A stretch of 47,845 nucleotides of DNA from Deltaproteobacteria bacterium (GTDB taxonomy: Bacteria; Myxococcota; B64-G9), in contig JAFDKH010000019.1 of the NCBI GenBank assembly GCA_019307065.1, positions 1-47,845 of the forward strand, read 5' to 3'. Positions within the stretch are counted from its first letter, which is position 1. Each line of letters begins with the position of its first letter. Below, piece by piece: positions 1-9,742 of this stretch. The notes beneath the pieces were generated by a model. It saw only the letters and a program-made list of their open reading frames with translations, was not told the DNA's origin and made no database searches. Made by a program: the position numbers and the translations under genes.

Positions 1-734
1 TCGGGCATCGCAAAGGAGCCTTCACCGGCGCAATCGCCAATCGGGCGGGCAGCTTCGAACAAGCCCACCAGGGCACAATCTTCATCGACGAAGTCGGCGA
101 TCTGATTAAAGAGCTGCAACCCAAGCTACTACGCGTCCTTGAGCGTCGCAGGTTCAAACCGGTTGGCAGCGATCAGCTTGTCGAAGTCGATGTACGTGTG
201 GTCGCGGCCACCCACAAAAACCTCAAGGATGAAGTCAGCCGGGGCAACTTTAGGGAAGATCTATACTACCGCCTGGCTGTCATAAGTTTGCGGATTCCGC
301 CGCTGCGCGACCGCTGCGATGATCTGCCCCGACTTGCCGAACATTTCATAAAGCTTGCCAGCGACGGCAAGCAAGCTATAGAGATCCCAGGCTCGGCGCT
401 TTCGCGCTTTACCGAGTATCCCTGGCCGGGCAATGTGCGCGAACTGAGAAATGTTGTCGAACGCGCTGTTGCGCTGACTCGCTCGGATGATTTCAATCTT
501 GAGTCGTTTTTAAGCGAACTAGCTAAGGGTCTCGGGGAAACCAGTATCCGCCAGACCGAACCGCTACCTTTCAAGCAGGCTAAGTCCCAGATTGTCGACG
601 CCTTCGAGCAGGCCTACCTGTCCGACTTGATCCAGCGCTTCGGTGGCAACGTGTCCAAAGCCGCCCGAGAGGCAGGTCTCGACCGGCACCATCTAAAAGA
701 CCTGCTGGACAAGCACGGGATCGAAACCAAGTGA
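1..734 (+). CDS. Sigma-54-dependent transcriptional activator, 5' end missing
   Basis: This is the C-terminal part of an NtrC-type activator of sigma-54 RNA polymerase; the gene begins before the window. Reading from base 3 the frame opens with [10 protein letters not shown] (GAFTGA loop at bases 15-32, which contacts sigma-54), then a Walker B stretch [10 protein letters not shown], the LLRVLE segment, and the arginine-rich REDLYYRL and PLRDR motifs of the AAA+ domain. The last ~45 residues form a Fis-type helix-turn-helix ([20 protein letters not shown]). The N-terminal sensory domain is not visible, so the signal is unknown. Its stop codon overlaps the GTG start of the next gene (GTGA), so the two are probably co-transcribed. 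Confidence 0.93.
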   Translation, partial: GHRKGAFTGAIANRAGSFEQAHQGTIFIDEVGDLIKELQPKLLRVLERRRFKPVGSDQLVEVDVRVVAATHKNLKDEVSRGNFREDLYYRLAVISLRIPPLRDRCDDLPRLAEHFIKLASDGKQAIEIPGSALSRFTEYPWPGNVRELRNVVERAVALTRSDDFNLESFLSELAKGLGETSIRQTEPLPFKQAKSQIVDAFEQAYLSDLIQRFGGNVSKAAREAGLDRHHLKDLLDKHGIETK

Positions 735-2272
735 TTTCGAAATGTACCACCAGTTTTATATTTCTTTGCTTGCTCGGGATGACAGCTTGTTCCAGCGGCG
801 GCGGGCAAACATTCTATCTGAATCTGTTTGCCGAGGTGATCCCCGATGAAGATCCATTTGCCGAGGTAAATCAACTCCAGGTCAATCTCCAAGACGGTTC
901 CAGATCCTGGAACCTTTACGAATTCGAAAGCCAGGCCGAGTTCGGCCCGATCGGCAGTAACAGCGATTACCGAATCGAGGTCAGCGGCATCGACAACAAT
1001 CAGGCAGCTCAAGCCTGGGGATTTAGCCCGCCGCTGCATTTCGGTCAGGGGACCCTCAAGACGACCCTTTTTTTCACTAGTAATTCCTCGGCCGTCGCAC
1101 ATGCCGGACCGACCCTGATCGACCCGCAAGACGGCCTGTCTGCAATCGGTACCCCGATCAGCCTCAAGCTGGAAGGCGAAGGCAGCCAGATCGCAACGGC
1201 GACCGTGGCCTATAATTCTCATCACATGTATTTTGAAATTGAAGTCCAAGACGATAAGCTGGTTCCCAACTCACCGGACAAATGGTCGGGCGACCTGGTT
1301 GTCCTGGTAATCGATGGAAACGGCGATTCGCAACCCGAGGCCAGGGAGTTCGATGACCTGGCCGTCGTTTTCGGCTCGGAACAGTTCGTCGAAATCTGGC
1401 CGTCCGGGAGCGGAGTCGTTCCCAATTTCGTAGTCAGCGACACAGGCTATACTATTTTTGCAACCATTCCGATCGACAACCTGACCAACAATGACGGCCC
1501 CGGCCCCAATCGGCTGATGGGACTCGGCATCGAACTGCGGGATGATGATGGCAACGGCCAAGCCACAGTTATTCGCTGGCCGCCCGACTGGGAGCCCAAC
1601 CCAGACGGTTTTCCAGCCGATAGCTACTTTGCCTATGGGACCGGCGCCCTGGCCCTGAAAACCAGAATTATCGACGCCTGCAAAGTCGAGCGCGACAAAG
1701 TAAGTTTCGATGCCGGAATCGACGACTTTATCGACTCGGGAGCGGTACCTCTGACTCGAGTACTGTCGCCGGCCGAAGACAACGTTCAGATTTATGCCCT
1801 CTGGGACAGCGAAGCGCTGACGATCGCCATTTCCAGTGACGACCAAACCTATTGTACTCAGAATCGGGCAAACAACGATCGAGAAGAAATCCTGAGAGAT
1901 GACGCGGTCGAGTTAGTTGTAGCCGTGGACAAAGATCACGTCTATCGCGCCTTATTCAACCTGACCGGTTCGACCGCCTATGACCGAATTGGCTCGGACG
2001 ACTGGAACCCGAACGAAATCTACTTTCGATTCGACCTTGACGGACCGTTGCCCAGTAACGATTGTCAGGAGGGCCAGGGTTATACGTTTAAAGTTCGAAT
2101 ACCCTGGAATGAGTTGGGCTACCTCGAGACACCAGTTGTCGAAAAAACTTTCGCCTTCGACCTGGTGCTCTACGATAACGACCGGGGTGCCCGCTCGATT
2201 AGCGCTTTTTCACCAATGGGTCCATCAGAAGACTTGCAGGCTCTGGGCGAGCTTCGCCTTTTTGAGTACTAA
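731..2272 (+). CDS. Lipoprotein with two CBM9-like beta-sandwich domains
   Basis: A 513-residue exported lipoprotein. The GTG start overlaps the previous stop and is followed by a hydrophobic signal and a lipobox (GMTAC, then SSGGG). Two segments resemble carbohydrate-binding family 9/DOMON-type domains: roughly residues 155-300 ([28 protein letters not shown]) and 330-510 ([44 protein letters not shown]). Members of this fold bind sugars or act as cytochrome-associated ligand domains, but no catalytic motif is seen. The ligand is unknown. It sits directly behind a sigma-54 activator. The fold assignment is by pattern only. Confidence 0.75.
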   Translation: MISKCTTSFIFLCLLGMTACSSGGGQTFYLNLFAEVIPDEDPFAEVNQLQVNLQDGSRSWNLYEFESQAEFGPIGSNSDYRIEVSGIDNNQAAQAWGFSPPLHFGQGTLKTTLFFTSNSSAVAHAGPTLIDPQDGLSAIGTPISLKLEGEGSQIATATVAYNSHHMYFEIEVQDDKLVPNSPDKWSGDLVVLVIDGNGDSQPEAREFDDLAVVFGSEQFVEIWPSGSGVVPNFVVSDTGYTIFATIPIDNLTNNDGPGPNRLMGLGIELRDDDGNGQATVIRWPPDWEPNPDGFPADSYFAYGTGALALKTRIIDACKVERDKVSFDAGIDDFIDSGAVPLTRVLSPAEDNVQIYALWDSEALTIAISSDDQTYCTQNRANNDREEILRDDAVELVVAVDKDHVYRALFNLTGSTAYDRIGSDDWNPNEIYFRFDLDGPLPSNDCQEGQGYTFKVRIPWNELGYLETPVVEKTFAFDLVLYDNDRGARSISAFSPMGPSEDLQALGELRLFEY

Positions 2273-2291
2273 CATCAAGCGAGGAAAGCAA

Positions 2292-3260
2292 ATGCAGAGC
2301 AACCCACCGATCCTCGACTTCAGGTCGGACACAATAACCAAACCCACGCCGGCTATGCGACAGGCCATGCTCCAGGCCGAGGTCGGCGATGATGTTTGGG
2401 AAGAAGATCCGACCGTCAACCGCCTGGAGAAGAAAGTCGCCGAGCTATTCGAACGTCAGGCATGCATCATGGAAAGGCGCACGCATTCTTTTTCTCATGA
2501 GGTCGGCGGCGGCTCGGCTCTACTTGGTGTTATTTTCAACGTTCTCGACAGTCACGACGGAATGATAACCCCCGAACAAGTCAAGCCGGCCATTCGACAC
2601 AAGGACGTCCACGAACCAATTTCCAAGCTAATCGTAGTCGAAAACTCGGTCAACCTGGCCGGGGGGCGGGTTGTCCCGCTGCAAAACATACAGGCCATGC
2701 GCGAACTGGCCGACGAATATGAAATGCGCCTGCACATGGACGGAGCACGTGTCTTTAACGCCGCAGTTGCCTCGGGAACCAAAGTCGCAGACTACGCCAA
2801 AGCTGTCGACACCTTGTCGTTTTGCCTTTCGAAGGGGTTAGGTTGTCCGGTCGGTTCAGTAGTGATCGGAGATCAAGTGGTTATCCAACGCGCGCGCTGG
2901 TATCGAAAAATGTTGGGCGGCGGAATGCGTCAGGTCGGAATTCTGGCGGCTTGCGGCATATATGCCCTGGATAACAATATTGCGCGTCTGGCCGACGATC
3001 ATTTATTGGCCAAGCAGCTGGCCGACAGCTTGAGCGAGTGCCTGGACGACAGACACACTGTCCAGGAACCCGAAACTAACATCCTGCTGATTCACACAGA
3101 CGGGCCAACAACAACTACGACAACTTTAGAAAACTGGAAGACACAAGGAATTCTGGCTTTGCCGTTGGCGGACAAAACGATTCGCTTAGTAACCCACCTG
3201 GATTTACCAAAGGATGCAGCAAGCCAGGTGGCCCAGCGATTAAAGGAGCTTCGAGCTTGA
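2292..3260 (+). CDS. Threonine aldolase family PLP enzyme lacking the phosphate-binding loop
   Basis: Low-specificity L-threonine aldolases split threonine into glycine and acetaldehyde using pyridoxal phosphate. The 322-residue product keeps most family landmarks: LDFRSDTITKPTPAMRQAM, VGDDVWEEDPTVN, the HEVGGGSALLGV block, HMDGARVFNA, the lysine motif SFCLSKGLG, RKMLGGGMRQ and RLVTHLD. However, between FERQA and CIMERRTH (about bases 2455-2475) the usual ~25 residues carrying the SGTMGNQ loop, which holds the PLP phosphate, are absent without breaking the frame. The ATG at 2292 follows GAGGAAAG. An upstream open extension back to 1980 overlaps the previous gene and was rejected. It is either an inactive or repurposed homologue, or a deletion in the assembly. 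Confidence 0.85.
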   Translation: MQSNPPILDFRSDTITKPTPAMRQAMLQAEVGDDVWEEDPTVNRLEKKVAELFERQACIMERRTHSFSHEVGGGSALLGVIFNVLDSHDGMITPEQVKPAIRHKDVHEPISKLIVVENSVNLAGGRVVPLQNIQAMRELADEYEMRLHMDGARVFNAAVASGTKVADYAKAVDTLSFCLSKGLGCPVGSVVIGDQVVIQRARWYRKMLGGGMRQVGILAACGIYALDNNIARLADDHLLAKQLADSLSECLDDRHTVQEPETNILLIHTDGPTTTTTTLENWKTQGILALPLADKTIRLVTHLDLPKDAASQVAQRLKELRA

Positions 3261-6200
3261 TCGACATCGTCTTTGTAGGATTGGTGGCCTGCGTAATCGG
3301 GCTCTTGTTGCTGATCTTGCCGATTATCGCGACTGTTTTCGCGGTCAAGGCCAAGCGTCGGGTGCGTGAGCTGCAGCAGCGCATGGACCTTTACGAGCAC
3401 AGGCTGGAAAAATCTGAAGCGCGGCAGCCGGAGCAAATTAGACCCCTGGTCATCGCACAAACAGTCGCCGAAAAAACACTCGTACAAGAGCTCGAGCCAA
3501 TTGAAGAACTTCCGCCATCCGAGCCGGAACCTTCAGACAAGCCGCCGATTGCTCAGACGCCGGAGACAGCGCCGCCGGTTGAGCCTCCGCCGCCAACTAA
3601 AAAGAGCATCGAGGAACATATCGGACTGGTCTGGTTCACTCGAATCGGGGTGTTACTGGTCATCGTAGCTCTGGGGTTCTTTTTCAAGTACATGGTCGAC
3701 AACGAATGGATTGGTCCCTGGGGCAGGTTGGCCGTCGGAGTGGTTGCCGGAGTGGCTTTCTTGTTTATCGGTCAACTCATGGCTGGCAAAGATAAAACCC
3801 ATCCGATCTTCGTACAGGGTTCGCTGGGCCTGGGCCTGGCCTTGCTGCTCGTAACAGCTTACGCCAGCTTCGCCTTTTATCATCTGGTGCCGGTTTTGGC
3901 AGCATTCGGCGTGGTAGCCTTTTTAGCATTATTGGGAGGCATACTCGCAATCGTTCACCGCGCAGAATCGATCCTGGTCTTGTCGCTGTTAGCGGTCTTT
4001 ATCAATCCGGTCTTGCTGTCAACCGGAGTGGACCGCCCCCTGGCTCTCTTTTCCTATCTGCTGGTAATGACCTCCGGCACCCTGATAGTCGCCGTCCGGC
4101 TCAACTTCAAGATTGCCACCTGGACGGCTGTTGCGGGTATCAGCGCGCTCTTCGCCGGTTGGTACGAACGCTTCTTCGATGCCAGCCCGCCGCCGCCGGC
4201 CGGAATGTACGACCAACCAGCCACAGAGCTGCAGGGCCATTATTATCCGCTGGTCGCCCGCTGGGCCCCGCTATTGTATGCCGCCTTGTATCCTCTGCAA
4301 TGGGTGGCTGCCGGCTTCAAACTGCAGAAGAAAAACAACCAGACGAGTGCCGTCGGGCTCTATCTGGCCGGAGCGATCGGGGCGCATACCGCCTTCGCCG
4401 CTTTACTTTACGATCAACCCCTGCTGCTGGGCGGTGTTATGTGCGCCCTGGGAATTTTCTTTGCCTGGTTATTAATTCGGCAAAACCGAACCAACTGGCT
4501 TGGCCTGCCGATGGCCGCCTCTTTCGTTGTACTCACGTCTCTAACCGGGCAAATCGAATCCAGGCAGCTCTTGGCTATGATGATCCTGACCGGCGGCTGG
4601 TCGGCGATTTATTTCGGAGTCTTTTTCCAAAGGGCCTGGAAAGACAATCGGCTGTCCTCAACCGGTATGTTACTCCTGCTGGGCGGGGCCGGGCTGGGTA
4701 TGGCCGTTCTGAGCACTGTCTGGCTGATGCCCGAGCATTACGGCTACCTGGGCTTGCTGCTGGCCGTTCTTTCGGCTGTCTATCTCCTGGTCGGATTGGC
4801 CGCCCGCTCGGTCTGGACAATCGTCTCGGCCTTCGCACTCAGCCTCCTGGGCCTGCAGACGGCAAGTGCCGTGGCTCATTCCGACCTGCCCGAAGTGCAA
4901 ACCGGGTTTATCGTTGTGACCGGCTTGTGGATGTTGATTTACATCGGCTTCGTCTGCGTCGACATGTTCATCCGGGATGCCCCCTGGGACCCCGTGCGAC
5001 TCTTCGTCCTGGCCGGGGCCGGACTGGGTTTCAATGCCTTGTTCATGATGGCTACACCCGAGAGCGCAACGATTTTGCGAGCCCTGTTGTCGGTGGGCTG
5101 TGGGGCGATATACTTCTTAGTCGGCCTGCGCATGCACCAGGCCGGCGACTATGGTCGCTACCGAGCGTTGGTGCCGCTGGGTCTGGCGCTCGTGTTTTTT
5201 ACCCAGGCGGTTGCTTTCCTTTTCAGCGGTGTTAGCGTTACCGTGATTTGGGCGGTCGAAGCCGTCGTACTCGTCTATCTGGCCACGGCAGCCCGGCAAC
5301 GGGCCTGGTTGATAGCCGGCCTGGTAATGTTTTTCATCACCATGCTGCGCATGTTCTCGACCGATTTCTTTTGGCTATTCGAGCAGCGCGATATTTTCTG
5401 GTCCTCCCAGGGGTCGCAAGGACTTATGTTTCCGGGAGTATTTTTTCATCCCCGGGCCCTTGCTCTGGCGGCGGTCGGAATAGGCATGCTGCTGGCAGCT
5501 TTCACTATCAGGCAAATCAAAGAGAAGTTCTTTAGAGTCAGCGGACTGCTACTTGCAATTATTGGCCACCTGGCAATTTTGGCCCTGATGATTACTGAAT
5601 TCAGGCTGGTGTTCACCGATCTTTCCCTACTGCCACCCGGCGGCTTACCTTACGAGGAGTTTGCTGAAATGTATGACAAGTTTGATCAAGCGCTGTATGC
5701 CCAGGCACACCGCCTTGACATGGTGGCAACCGTTGTCCTGGCAATCTATGCTGCTTTGCTTTTGGTGATAGGCTTTATGTTCAGGAACTTTGTGCACCGC
5801 ATCTTTGGAATAGTCTTGTTCGCAGTTACCCTGGGCAAGCTGGTTCTCTGGGATGTCTGGGAACTGGCACGCATTCACCAGATCATCGTTCTAGTTGCGG
5901 TGGGTCTTTTGCTGCTGGCCGGCGGTTTCCTGTATGCCAGGTTCGGTCAGCGTCTCAAAACGCTCCTGGTGGATACCGGCAAAGCATCTGTATTTTTTAT
6001 GGTTGGCCTTAGCTTATGTCTATCAGCCTCATCGGCCGGGGCGGTCGATCGCACCAAATATAGTCATATCAGAACAATCCAGGCCATAGAATCGCCCGGC
6101 GACTACAGCCTGGTTGTCGATCCTCTGCTATACTCTTCTTCCCAGACCCAGCCGGCCTTCAAGGATATCCGCATCGTCGATTCATCAGGAACCGAAGTCC

Positions 6201-7264
6201 CTTATCTGCTGCGCAGGCTCACTTCAAAAACGCGCTCACTCGAATTCGCAACTACCGTATTAGACCCGGTCATCAAGCCCGATGGAAGTTCGCAGGCCGT
6301 ATTCGACCTGGGCCCCGGGGGCCAGCGCCATAGTCAAGTCATTCTCGACATCGACGGAAGCGACTTTTTACGATCGACAAAAGTAGAGAGCAGTCTCGAC
6401 GGAAATGACTTCGGCATCCTCACCCAGGGAGCTTATGTTTTCAACATCTCGACCGGCGGTCCGCATGCATCCAGAAACCTGGTAAGCTATCCGGCTTCCG
6501 AAGCTCGCTATCTCAGGATCACCTTGTTGCCCGGAACAGACAAGCAGCGTCTTACAATTTTAGGTGCCCGGGCACAGTTGCCCGGTAGCGCAACTACCGC
6601 AGAGCTGGAGGGAACGCTTAGCCTGAAGTTTTCGCAAGACTTGCAACCCAAGCCCGGCCTGACTCAATATTCTTTGAGCGAGTTGCCTCCAAATGTTCCG
6701 ATTCGAGCACTTGTCCTTCAGATATCAGGGGAGGCTTTTGTGCGTCGAGTACGAGTGGAGGGCTCAACCCGCCAGCATGCCTGGTTTCCCGTCGGGGGCG
6801 GGGTCGTCTATCGCGTACCCCACCAGGGCCAGACTGTTCATCAAGCGCTGCGCCTCGATGTACAGCCAGGAACTCGCCCGCATTTGCGGCTGCAATTCGA
6901 AGATGGCGACAACCCGCCGCTAGATTTGAAGGACATCGAGGCTCGCTACCCAAAGTCGGAAATTCTGTTTCGGACGACTAAAGCGGGTGAGTATACTCTA
7001 CTGATCGGACGAAAAAAAGATCCGGGAGCTCGCTATGATCTGGCTGAACTGATCCAGCGCGGAATCGCAACCAATCCGCAACCCACGAGCATGGGCCGGC
7101 TCATTGCCAATCCCGACCGGACGGTCAAGATTGAGCAACCCAAGAAACAACCCTGGACAGAACGCAATGCCTTGTTCATTCAAATTGGTATTATCGCAGT
7201 TGTCCTGGTGCTGGCAGCCTGGACGGTTGTTTTGATCCGCAGAGGCAAGAATAAGAACAGCTAA
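3257..7264 (+). CDS. DUF2339-DUF3999 fusion membrane protein
   Basis: A 1335-residue inner-membrane protein. It has one N-terminal anchor helix, a charged proline/glutamate-rich linker (about residues 35-115), then some two dozen or more hydrophobic segments typical of DUF2339 (starting near GLVWFTRIGVLLVIVALGFF). Near residue 910 a signal-like helix ending SASSAGA leads into a beta-rich extracytoplasmic part matching DUF3999 (YSLVVDPLLYSSS, DSSGTEVPYLLRR, SEARYLRITLLPG), closed by a C-terminal helix and RRGKNKNS. These two families are commonly separate neighbouring genes; here they form one frame. An ATG near 6000 could serve as an internal start. The TTG start overlaps the previous stop (TTGA) and has AAAGGAG upstream. 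Its function is unknown, perhaps envelope or polysaccharide related. Confidence 0.87.
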   Translation: MIDIVFVGLVACVIGLLLLILPIIATVFAVKAKRRVRELQQRMDLYEHRLEKSEARQPEQIRPLVIAQTVAEKTLVQELEPIEELPPSEPEPSDKPPIAQTPETAPPVEPPPPTKKSIEEHIGLVWFTRIGVLLVIVALGFFFKYMVDNEWIGPWGRLAVGVVAGVAFLFIGQLMAGKDKTHPIFVQGSLGLGLALLLVTAYASFAFYHLVPVLAAFGVVAFLALLGGILAIVHRAESILVLSLLAVFINPVLLSTGVDRPLALFSYLLVMTSGTLIVAVRLNFKIATWTAVAGISALFAGWYERFFDASPPPPAGMYDQPATELQGHYYPLVARWAPLLYAALYPLQWVAAGFKLQKKNNQTSAVGLYLAGAIGAHTAFAALLYDQPLLLGGVMCALGIFFAWLLIRQNRTNWLGLPMAASFVVLTSLTGQIESRQLLAMMILTGGWSAIYFGVFFQRAWKDNRLSSTGMLLLLGGAGLGMAVLSTVWLMPEHYGYLGLLLAVLSAVYLLVGLAARSVWTIVSAFALSLLGLQTASAVAHSDLPEVQTGFIVVTGLWMLIYIGFVCVDMFIRDAPWDPVRLFVLAGAGLGFNALFMMATPESATILRALLSVGCGAIYFLVGLRMHQAGDYGRYRALVPLGLALVFFTQAVAFLFSGVSVTVIWAVEAVVLVYLATAARQRAWLIAGLVMFFITMLRMFSTDFFWLFEQRDIFWSSQGSQGLMFPGVFFHPRALALAAVGIGMLLAAFTIRQIKEKFFRVSGLLLAIIGHLAILALMITEFRLVFTDLSLLPPGGLPYEEFAEMYDKFDQALYAQAHRLDMVATVVLAIYAALLLVIGFMFRNFVHRIFGIVLFAVTLGKLVLWDVWELARIHQIIVLVAVGLLLLAGGFLYARFGQRLKTLLVDTGKASVFFMVGLSLCLSASSAGAVDRTKYSHIRTIQAIESPGDYSLVVDPLLYSSSQTQPAFKDIRIVDSSGTEVPYLLRRLTSKTRSLEFATTVLDPVIKPDGSSQAVFDLGPGGQRHSQVILDIDGSDFLRSTKVESSLDGNDFGILTQGAYVFNISTGGPHASRNLVSYPASEARYLRITLLPGTDKQRLTILGARAQLPGSATTAELEGTLSLKFSQDLQPKPGLTQYSLSELPPNVPIRALVLQISGEAFVRRVRVEGSTRQHAWFPVGGGVVYRVPHQGQTVHQALRLDVQPGTRPHLRLQFEDGDNPPLDLKDIEARYPKSEILFRTTKAGEYTLLIGRKKDPGARYDLAELIQRGIATNPQPTSMGRLIANPDRTVKIEQPKKQPWTERNALFIQIGIIAVVLVLAAWTVVLIRRGKNKNS

Positions 7265-7281
7265 GGACCCTGGAGGAGTAT

Positions 7282-8325
7282 ATGAAGTCTTTCAGTCTTG
7301 TTAGAGTCGTTGTGCTCCTGACGCTTCTGTCCGGTGTCTCAAAAGCCGAACAAGTCGTAAACGTCCATTTAAATGATAAAGTCGCCTCGGGCCAGCAACC
7401 TTCGCTGACTATTTCAGTACACCGCGATCTTAAGGCCCTGACGCTGGACCTTCGCCGAGACGACGGTAAAAAAGTAAACCAGACCCTGACCAATATCCCC
7501 AGGAATTCGAAACGTACTTTCAAGCTGCCGCAGAAATCCGGCCGTCATCGATACAAAGGTTCACTCGATGTCAAGCTGGCAGGAGGAGACGGGGGAGCTA
7601 TGAAACTTGATTTCGTGGCCGAGGTTGTCCCCTCGCTGGGTTTATCGGTCAGCCGGGATGAACTCGACCTGGTCGAACATTCTGTCTTACTCAACTCGAA
7701 ACGGGCCTTAGTCAAGGTCGACTACGAGATTACGGCAGAGACCGGTGCACGGATTGGGTCGGGTAGCCATAAAATTGAAAAGGCTGAAAGACGGGTCAAA
7801 ATCGAGTGGCGACAGAAAGAAGGAAAAGTCCTGAAAATCAAGCTAGTCGCCTACGACGTCGATGGTCTCAACGAAGAAATCGAGTTGATTCCCTGGACCT
7901 ACAATATCCCCCACGAAGAAGTCGAGTTCGAGACCGGCAAATGGGATATTCGAGATTCCGAAGTCCCCAAGCTGAATAAAAGTTACAAGCTCCTGATACA
8001 AGGCCTGAAAAAATACGGCAAACTACTCGAGGTCAAGCTCTACATCGCCGGCTACACCGATACTGTCGCTGCGGCTGACTACAACCTTGGCCTGAGTATG
8101 AAACGGGCGCTTTCGATCGCCCGCTACTATAGATCAAAAGGCTTCAAGCACCCGATTTACTATCAGGGTTACGGAGAACGGGGCCTGAAGGTTCAGACGC
8201 CGGATGAGACCGACGAACCCCGCAATCGCCGGGCCGAATATGTCCTGGCCGCCGAACCCCCCGGCATGAACGTGTCGGGCTCGTCAGCCGGATGGAAAAG
8301 GCTGAAAGGGAGAGAGAGTGACTAA
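7282..8325 (+). CDS. Secreted protein with C-terminal OmpA/MotB peptidoglycan-binding domain
   Basis: A 347-residue protein with an N-terminal signal (MKSFSLVRVVVLLTLLSG, cleavage near SKAEQ) and a beta-rich N-terminal half that I do not recognise. Residues ~210-330 form an OmpA-like domain: EVEFETGKWDI, LYIAGYTDTVAAADYNLGLS, MKRALSIARYY, IYYQGYGERG and the closing NRRAEY. The aspartate in GYTD and the arginine in the following helix are the usual diaminopimelate-binding pair, so it likely tethers the envelope to peptidoglycan. There is no lipobox, so it is probably periplasmic. A GGAGGAG sequence precedes the ATG, and its 3' end overlaps the next gene by 8 bases. Confidence 0.87.
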   Translation: MKSFSLVRVVVLLTLLSGVSKAEQVVNVHLNDKVASGQQPSLTISVHRDLKALTLDLRRDDGKKVNQTLTNIPRNSKRTFKLPQKSGRHRYKGSLDVKLAGGDGGAMKLDFVAEVVPSLGLSVSRDELDLVEHSVLLNSKRALVKVDYEITAETGARIGSGSHKIEKAERRVKIEWRQKEGKVLKIKLVAYDVDGLNEEIELIPWTYNIPHEEVEFETGKWDIRDSEVPKLNKSYKLLIQGLKKYGKLLEVKLYIAGYTDTVAAADYNLGLSMKRALSIARYYRSKGFKHPIYYQGYGERGLKVQTPDETDEPRNRRAEYVLAAEPPGMNVSGSSAGWKRLKGRESD

Positions 8326-9715
8326 GCGTATCGGAAACCTGTTATTGGAAGCCGGTATAGTAAGCAATGATCAACTAAAAGCAGCCATCGGTCGCCAACG
8401 GCGCTTCGGTGGGCGCCTGGCAACTTCTTGTCTTGCCCAGGGTTATTGTGATGAACGTGCTCTGGCTCGGATTCTCTCTCGTCAATTGGGAGTGCCGTTC
8501 GTTGTCCTGTCGCGAAGTGCTATCCCACTTTCACTGCTGGACAATTTCCCTCTTGATCTGGCCCGCAAACTCAATGCCCTGCCGGTTCATCGCCACGACC
8601 GCGAATTAATTGTTGCCATGGCCGACCCGACCAACATTGCCTATCTAGACGAGATCCGCTTCACCACCGGGGCGCGCGTCATCGAACACGGTGCCATGAT
8701 TGGATGTCTACACGATGCCATCGAAGACGCCTACCGCCTGAAAGAGCGCGGCGATGCTGTTTTCTGTCAAGGAGTCGACTTTGATCCGTCGACCCAGTTC
8801 GGCGATGAAGGCCATCTGGAAATCGTGGTTGGTCAATCCGACGACCCGGCCGCCAGGCCTGATTCACCGGTCGTCAGCCCGGAACCGGAAATCGACATGT
8901 CGTCTGACTGGGTCGATCGCCTGACCTGCACCGATCAGCCCGCAGACGACCCTGGAAAACTCAACCTCTTGCTGGTTGAAGACGAGCACGATCTCAGAAA
9001 GATGCTTGCTGAATTCTTTACCAAATCCGGTTGCGATGTGTGGGAGGCCGCCGACGGAACCGAGGCGGTCAGAATGCTGCAGGAGCGGCTGCCCCAGGCG
9101 ATTGTCCTGGATGCAATGTTACCGGGTGTTCATGGGTTCGACATTTGTTATCGAGTCAAACACTCAGAAGGTACCCGCCACATCCCGGTAGTCATGATTA
9201 GTGCCGTATACCGGGGCTGGCGCTACGCCGACGATGTACGCCGCCTTTACGGTGCTGATGCATTTTTGGAAAAGCCATTGCGGCTCGACGAGCTCAAGCA
9301 CGTTTTAGATAAATGTGTCTCCGAAAGCGGCTCGGTTGCCTCGCCCGAGGAACTGAACAAAATGGCCAATGACGCCTTACAAGAGGCGGCTGTCGCCTAT
9401 CGTAAAGGCGATCTGTTTGGCGCGGCTCACCATCTCAAAGAGGCCGTCGAGGCGGCACCCTTTTCGCCCTCGCTGCACCATCGTTTGGGGCTTTTGTACG
9501 ATCGCCTGGATGAACCATACCGGGCAATCGCAGAAATGGAACGGGCGGTCCAACTCGAGCCGACCTACAAACAAGTTTTGTCGTTGGCACAGTTATACGA
9601 AAAAACCGGTTTCACTTCTAAAGCATTCGAGGCCTGGGAGCGTTGTCTGCGTTTATCTGAGGACCCCGCCGAACAAGAACGCATTCATAACCACATGGAC
9701 AAGTTGTTGCCCTGA
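8318..9715 (+). CDS. MshEN domain - response receiver - TPR protein
   Basis: A 465-residue cytoplasmic protein of three parts. Residues 1-140 match the N-terminal MshEN/GspE-N module of type II secretion and type IV pilus ATPases (RIGNLLLEAGIVSNDQLKAA, FGGRLATSCLAQGY, LSRQLGVPFV, VAMADPTN), a fold that can bind cyclic di-GMP. Residues ~212-335 are a CheY-type receiver (LLLVEDEHD acidic pocket, phospho-acceptor Asp265 in VLDAMLPG, conserved Lys in FLEKP). Residues ~345-460 are TPR helices. No ATPase domain follows, so this is a signalling adaptor and not a motor. The GTG start overlaps the previous gene, so it may act in the same envelope pathway. Confidence 0.88.
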   Translation: MTKRIGNLLLEAGIVSNDQLKAAIGRQRRFGGRLATSCLAQGYCDERALARILSRQLGVPFVVLSRSAIPLSLLDNFPLDLARKLNALPVHRHDRELIVAMADPTNIAYLDEIRFTTGARVIEHGAMIGCLHDAIEDAYRLKERGDAVFCQGVDFDPSTQFGDEGHLEIVVGQSDDPAARPDSPVVSPEPEIDMSSDWVDRLTCTDQPADDPGKLNLLLVEDEHDLRKMLAEFFTKSGCDVWEAADGTEAVRMLQERLPQAIVLDAMLPGVHGFDICYRVKHSEGTRHIPVVMISAVYRGWRYADDVRRLYGADAFLEKPLRLDELKHVLDKCVSESGSVASPEELNKMANDALQEAAVAYRKGDLFGAAHHLKEAVEAAPFSPSLHHRLGLLYDRLDEPYRAIAEMERAVQLEPTYKQVLSLAQLYEKTGFTSKAFEAWERCLRLSEDPAEQERIHNHMDKLLP

Positions 9716-9742
9716 ATAACTGCTTCAAGGTTTATTTTGGGG

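Noticed and set aside
1980..2291. Upstream extension of the threonine-aldolase-like gene
   Set aside because: It overlaps the CBM9-like lipoprotein gene, and GAGGAAAG with the ATG at 2292 gives the normal family N-terminus.
4159..5235. A 358-codon plus-strand frame within the DUF2339 gene
   Set aside because: It overlaps membrane-helix codons of the real gene in another frame and its translation is arginine- and proline-rich without any motif.
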